A DNA stretch of 64,000 bases, from NCBI RefSeq assembly GCF_000768065.1, contig NZ_JRKM01000001.1:2294001-2358000 (forward strand). Direction: 5' to 3'. Both the position numbers and the translations under genes were made by a program. Position 1 is the stretch's first letter; each line of letters starts with the position of its first letter. Under the pieces are notes generated by a model. It ran no database searches and had not been told where the DNA came from. It saw only the letters and a list, made by a program, of their open reading frames with translations. This document shows, in pieces, positions 62,481 through 64,000 of this stretch. The stretch is from Aquabacterium sp. NJ1 (GTDB lineage: Bacteria > Pseudomonadota > Gammaproteobacteria > Burkholderiales > Burkholderiaceae_C).

Positions 62481-63761
62481 GTGCGGCGCATGCTGGCGGA
62501 ACTGGGGCCCGACGTAGTGGGGGCCGGCCAGGCCAGGCGGCGGCGCTATGCCTTGCGACGCGCTTTGCGCGGGCGCCTGGCACCCTTGAACGTGTATGCC
62601 CTGAACGAGGCCGATGGCGCCATCCAGCCACTGGGGGAGCTGGCCTTGCGCCAGCCTCAAGGTTGCCATTTCCATGCACCCTCAGCCACCTGGCCCAGCA
62701 CACCGGGTGAGCACGCCGATGGCTGGTGGGAGGGCCTGCCCTACATGCTGCAGGACATGCGCCCGCAGGGTTACATGGGGCGCCAGTTCGCGCGTCAGCA
62801 CCACACCGCCCTTGAGCTGGACCCAGACCCGAACCGCTGGTCGGACGACGACACGCTGGTGGCCCTGTCACGCGCCGGCACCGATCTGCCCGGCAACCTG
62901 ATCGTGGGGGATGTGGCACTGGCGCAATGGCAGGCCCTGCGCACGCAAGGCCTGAGCCTGGTCCCCGCCAGGCAACTGGGCGAGCGCTATGTGCAACTGG
63001 CCGAGCAGGCCATCGCCTCGGGTTTTGCGGGCTCCAGCGCGGCCGGTGAGTTCCCGAAGTTCACGGCACCGCGTGAGCTGGCGGGGGCCCGCACACCGCA
63101 TGTCATCGTGAAGTTTTCTGGTGCCGACCGCTCGCCCGCGGTTCAGCGCTGGGCCGATCTGCTGGTGTGTGAGCATCTGGCCTTGCAGGCCCTGGGCGCG
63201 CTGACGGGCATCTCCGTCGCGTCCAGCCGCATCGTGCAACACGCGGGCCGCACCTTCCTGGAAAGCGAGCGCTTTGATCGGCACGGCCACTGGGGCCGCA
63301 GCGCGGTGGTGAGCCTGTCCACGCTGGACGCCTGCTTCATCGGGACCAGGCATCCGGACTGGCCCGAGCTGGCCCGACGCCTGTCAGAGCTGGGTTGGCT
63401 GCATGCGCAGCAGGTGCAGCAAGTCAGCCTGATCTGGTGGTTCGGACGCCTGATCGGGAACACCGACATGCACACGGGCAACCTGAGTTTCGTGCCGCAT
63501 CAAGGCCGGTTGCAACTCGCGCCGGCCTACGACATGTTGCCCATGATGTACGCCCCCCTGCCCGGCGGCGAACTGGCGCAACGGACCCTCGATCCACCGT
63601 GGGCCCCACCCGGTCAGCAGGATGCATGGCGGCCTGCCGGTGAGGCCGCCCTGTCGTTCTGGCAGGCAGCCGCCCATGATGGCCGCATCAGCGAGGCCTT
63701 CCGGGCGCATTGCGCCGTGAATGCCTCACGCTTGATGGCACTCTTGTCGAGTGCGATCTGA
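62481..63761 (+). CDS. HipA-family serine/threonine kinase (YjjJ-like), N-terminus shifted
   Basis: Kinase body of 426 residues, readable from GTG 62481 or ATG 62490. HipA-fold features: HVIVKFSGAD (ATP-binding lysine), LVCEHLALQALG, the catalytic loop GNTDMHTGNLSF and the metal motif LAPAYDMLPM. DTLVALSRAGTDLPGNLIVG is characteristic of the YjjJ branch. There is no separate HipB antitoxin gene; YjjJ proteins carry a winged helix at their own N-terminus, which here is out of frame. Whether a working kinase is made from an internal start is open. Confidence 0.75.
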   Translation: MRRMLAELGPDVVGAGQARRRRYALRRALRGRLAPLNVYALNEADGAIQPLGELALRQPQGCHFHAPSATWPSTPGEHADGWWEGLPYMLQDMRPQGYMGRQFARQHHTALELDPDPNRWSDDDTLVALSRAGTDLPGNLIVGDVALAQWQALRTQGLSLVPARQLGERYVQLAEQAIASGFAGSSAAGEFPKFTAPRELAGARTPHVIVKFSGADRSPAVQRWADLLVCEHLALQALGALTGISVASSRIVQHAGRTFLESERFDRHGHWGRSAVVSLSTLDACFIGTRHPDWPELARRLSELGWLHAQQVQQVSLIWWFGRLIGNTDMHTGNLSFVPHQGRLQLAPAYDMLPMMYAPLPGGELAQRTLDPPWAPPGQQDAWRPAGEAALSFWQAAAHDGRISEAFRAHCAVNASRLMALLSSAI

Positions 63762-63788
63762 GTGCGCTGACGCCTGGGCCAAGGGCAT

Positions 63789-64000
63789 TCAGGCGGCTGC
63801 TGACGCCCGACGGCGGCGCGTGACGCCGATCAAGCCCGCGCCGCCCAGCAGCATCAGGCTCAGCGTGCTGGCTTCAGGCACGGCCGTGGGTGTGGCGATC
63901 AGGTCGAAGCTCAGGAAGTAGTTGTTGACGTTGACCGTGGCCGTCTTGAACTCCATGCACGACAGCGAGGAACACATCACGTCCGTGTTCGAGGGGTAGG
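63789..64000 (-). CDS. PEP-CTERM sorting domain protein (3' part, cut by window end)
   Basis: C-terminal portion of an exported protein; the frame stays open to the right edge, so the start lies outside. The end has all parts of a PEP-CTERM signal: VPEAST, a hydrophobic stretch LSLMLLGGAGLIGVT and the basic tail RRRRAS. Such proteins are sorted by exosortase and usually go to the surface or the biofilm matrix. What the visible 40 upstream residues do is not recognisable. Confidence 0.8.
   Translation of the reverse strand, partial: YPSNTDVMCSSLSCMEFKTATVNVNNYFLSFDLIATPTAVPEASTLSLMLLGGAGLIGVTRRRRASAAA

Overview
The window is high-GC proteobacterial DNA with the stamp of a Burkholderiales (Comamonadaceae/Aquabacterium-like) chromosome. 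Pointers are a DUF3567 protein (a betaproteobacterial family), a LiuR-type MerR regulator with a matching palindrome, intergenic palindromic elements of a kind common in that group, a PEP-CTERM protein and several GGDEF/EAL proteins. The genus assignment is inference. I see no rRNA, tRNA, CRISPR array, integrase or insertion sequence.

Layout. 0-6 kb: a KefB/C-type antiporter, then two translationally coupled GGDEF-EAL proteins whose domains have decayed in complementary ways, then a DUF3567 gene and a gene-free stretch ending in a forward-facing terminator (possible small RNA). 6.3-12.9 kb: a leftward lipid-modification operon (FAD oxidoreductase, DUF1365, cyclopropane-fatty-acid synthase-like methyltransferase, GPH-type transporter, DUF3833 lipoprotein, SDR, NTF2-like). 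13-17 kb: exported glutathione peroxidase, a ferritin-like di-iron protein, and two unrecognised genes, one a flavoprotein. 17-24 kb: a leftward beta-oxidation operon (acyl-CoA dehydrogenase, thiolase, FadB/J-like, CoA transferase) closed by a clear terminator and facing a TetR regulator across two palindromes. 24-28 kb: secreted lipase, acyltransferase-3, BLUF photoreceptor, DEAD-box helicase, small ORF. 28.6-34 kb: GAF-GGDEF cyclase, a large inverted repeat around a hexamer repeat, a GGDEF-EAL protein, a chemoreceptor. 34-42.4 kb: TetR and MerR regulators and an acyl-CoA carboxylase operon in atuCDEF order ending in a beta-keto-acid cleavage enzyme. 42.5-48 kb: lipoprotein, GH5-like hydrolase, small protein, PF10118 protein, GGDEF cyclase.

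48-62 kb holds the most interesting system. A type I secretion ABC transporter and HlyD-type adaptor are followed by a low-GC lipoprotein, a 2,709-residue RTX protein and a GT4 glycosyltransferase, all on the plus strand with short gaps. The RTX protein carries a FrpC-type self-processing module beginning at an Asp-Pro bond. The lipoprotein sits where Neisseria has FrpD, the lipoprotein that binds the FrpC N-terminus. Base composition changes sharply at the predicted cleavage point. This suggests that lipoprotein and N-terminal head form an exchangeable pair.

The window ends with a HipA/YjjJ-like kinase whose N-terminal winged helix is out of frame, preceded by two dyads of identical geometry, and the 3' part of a PEP-CTERM gene. 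Themes are lipid and acyl-CoA metabolism, c-di-GMP/surface behaviour (five GGDEF proteins) and secretion of one giant calcium-binding surface protein.
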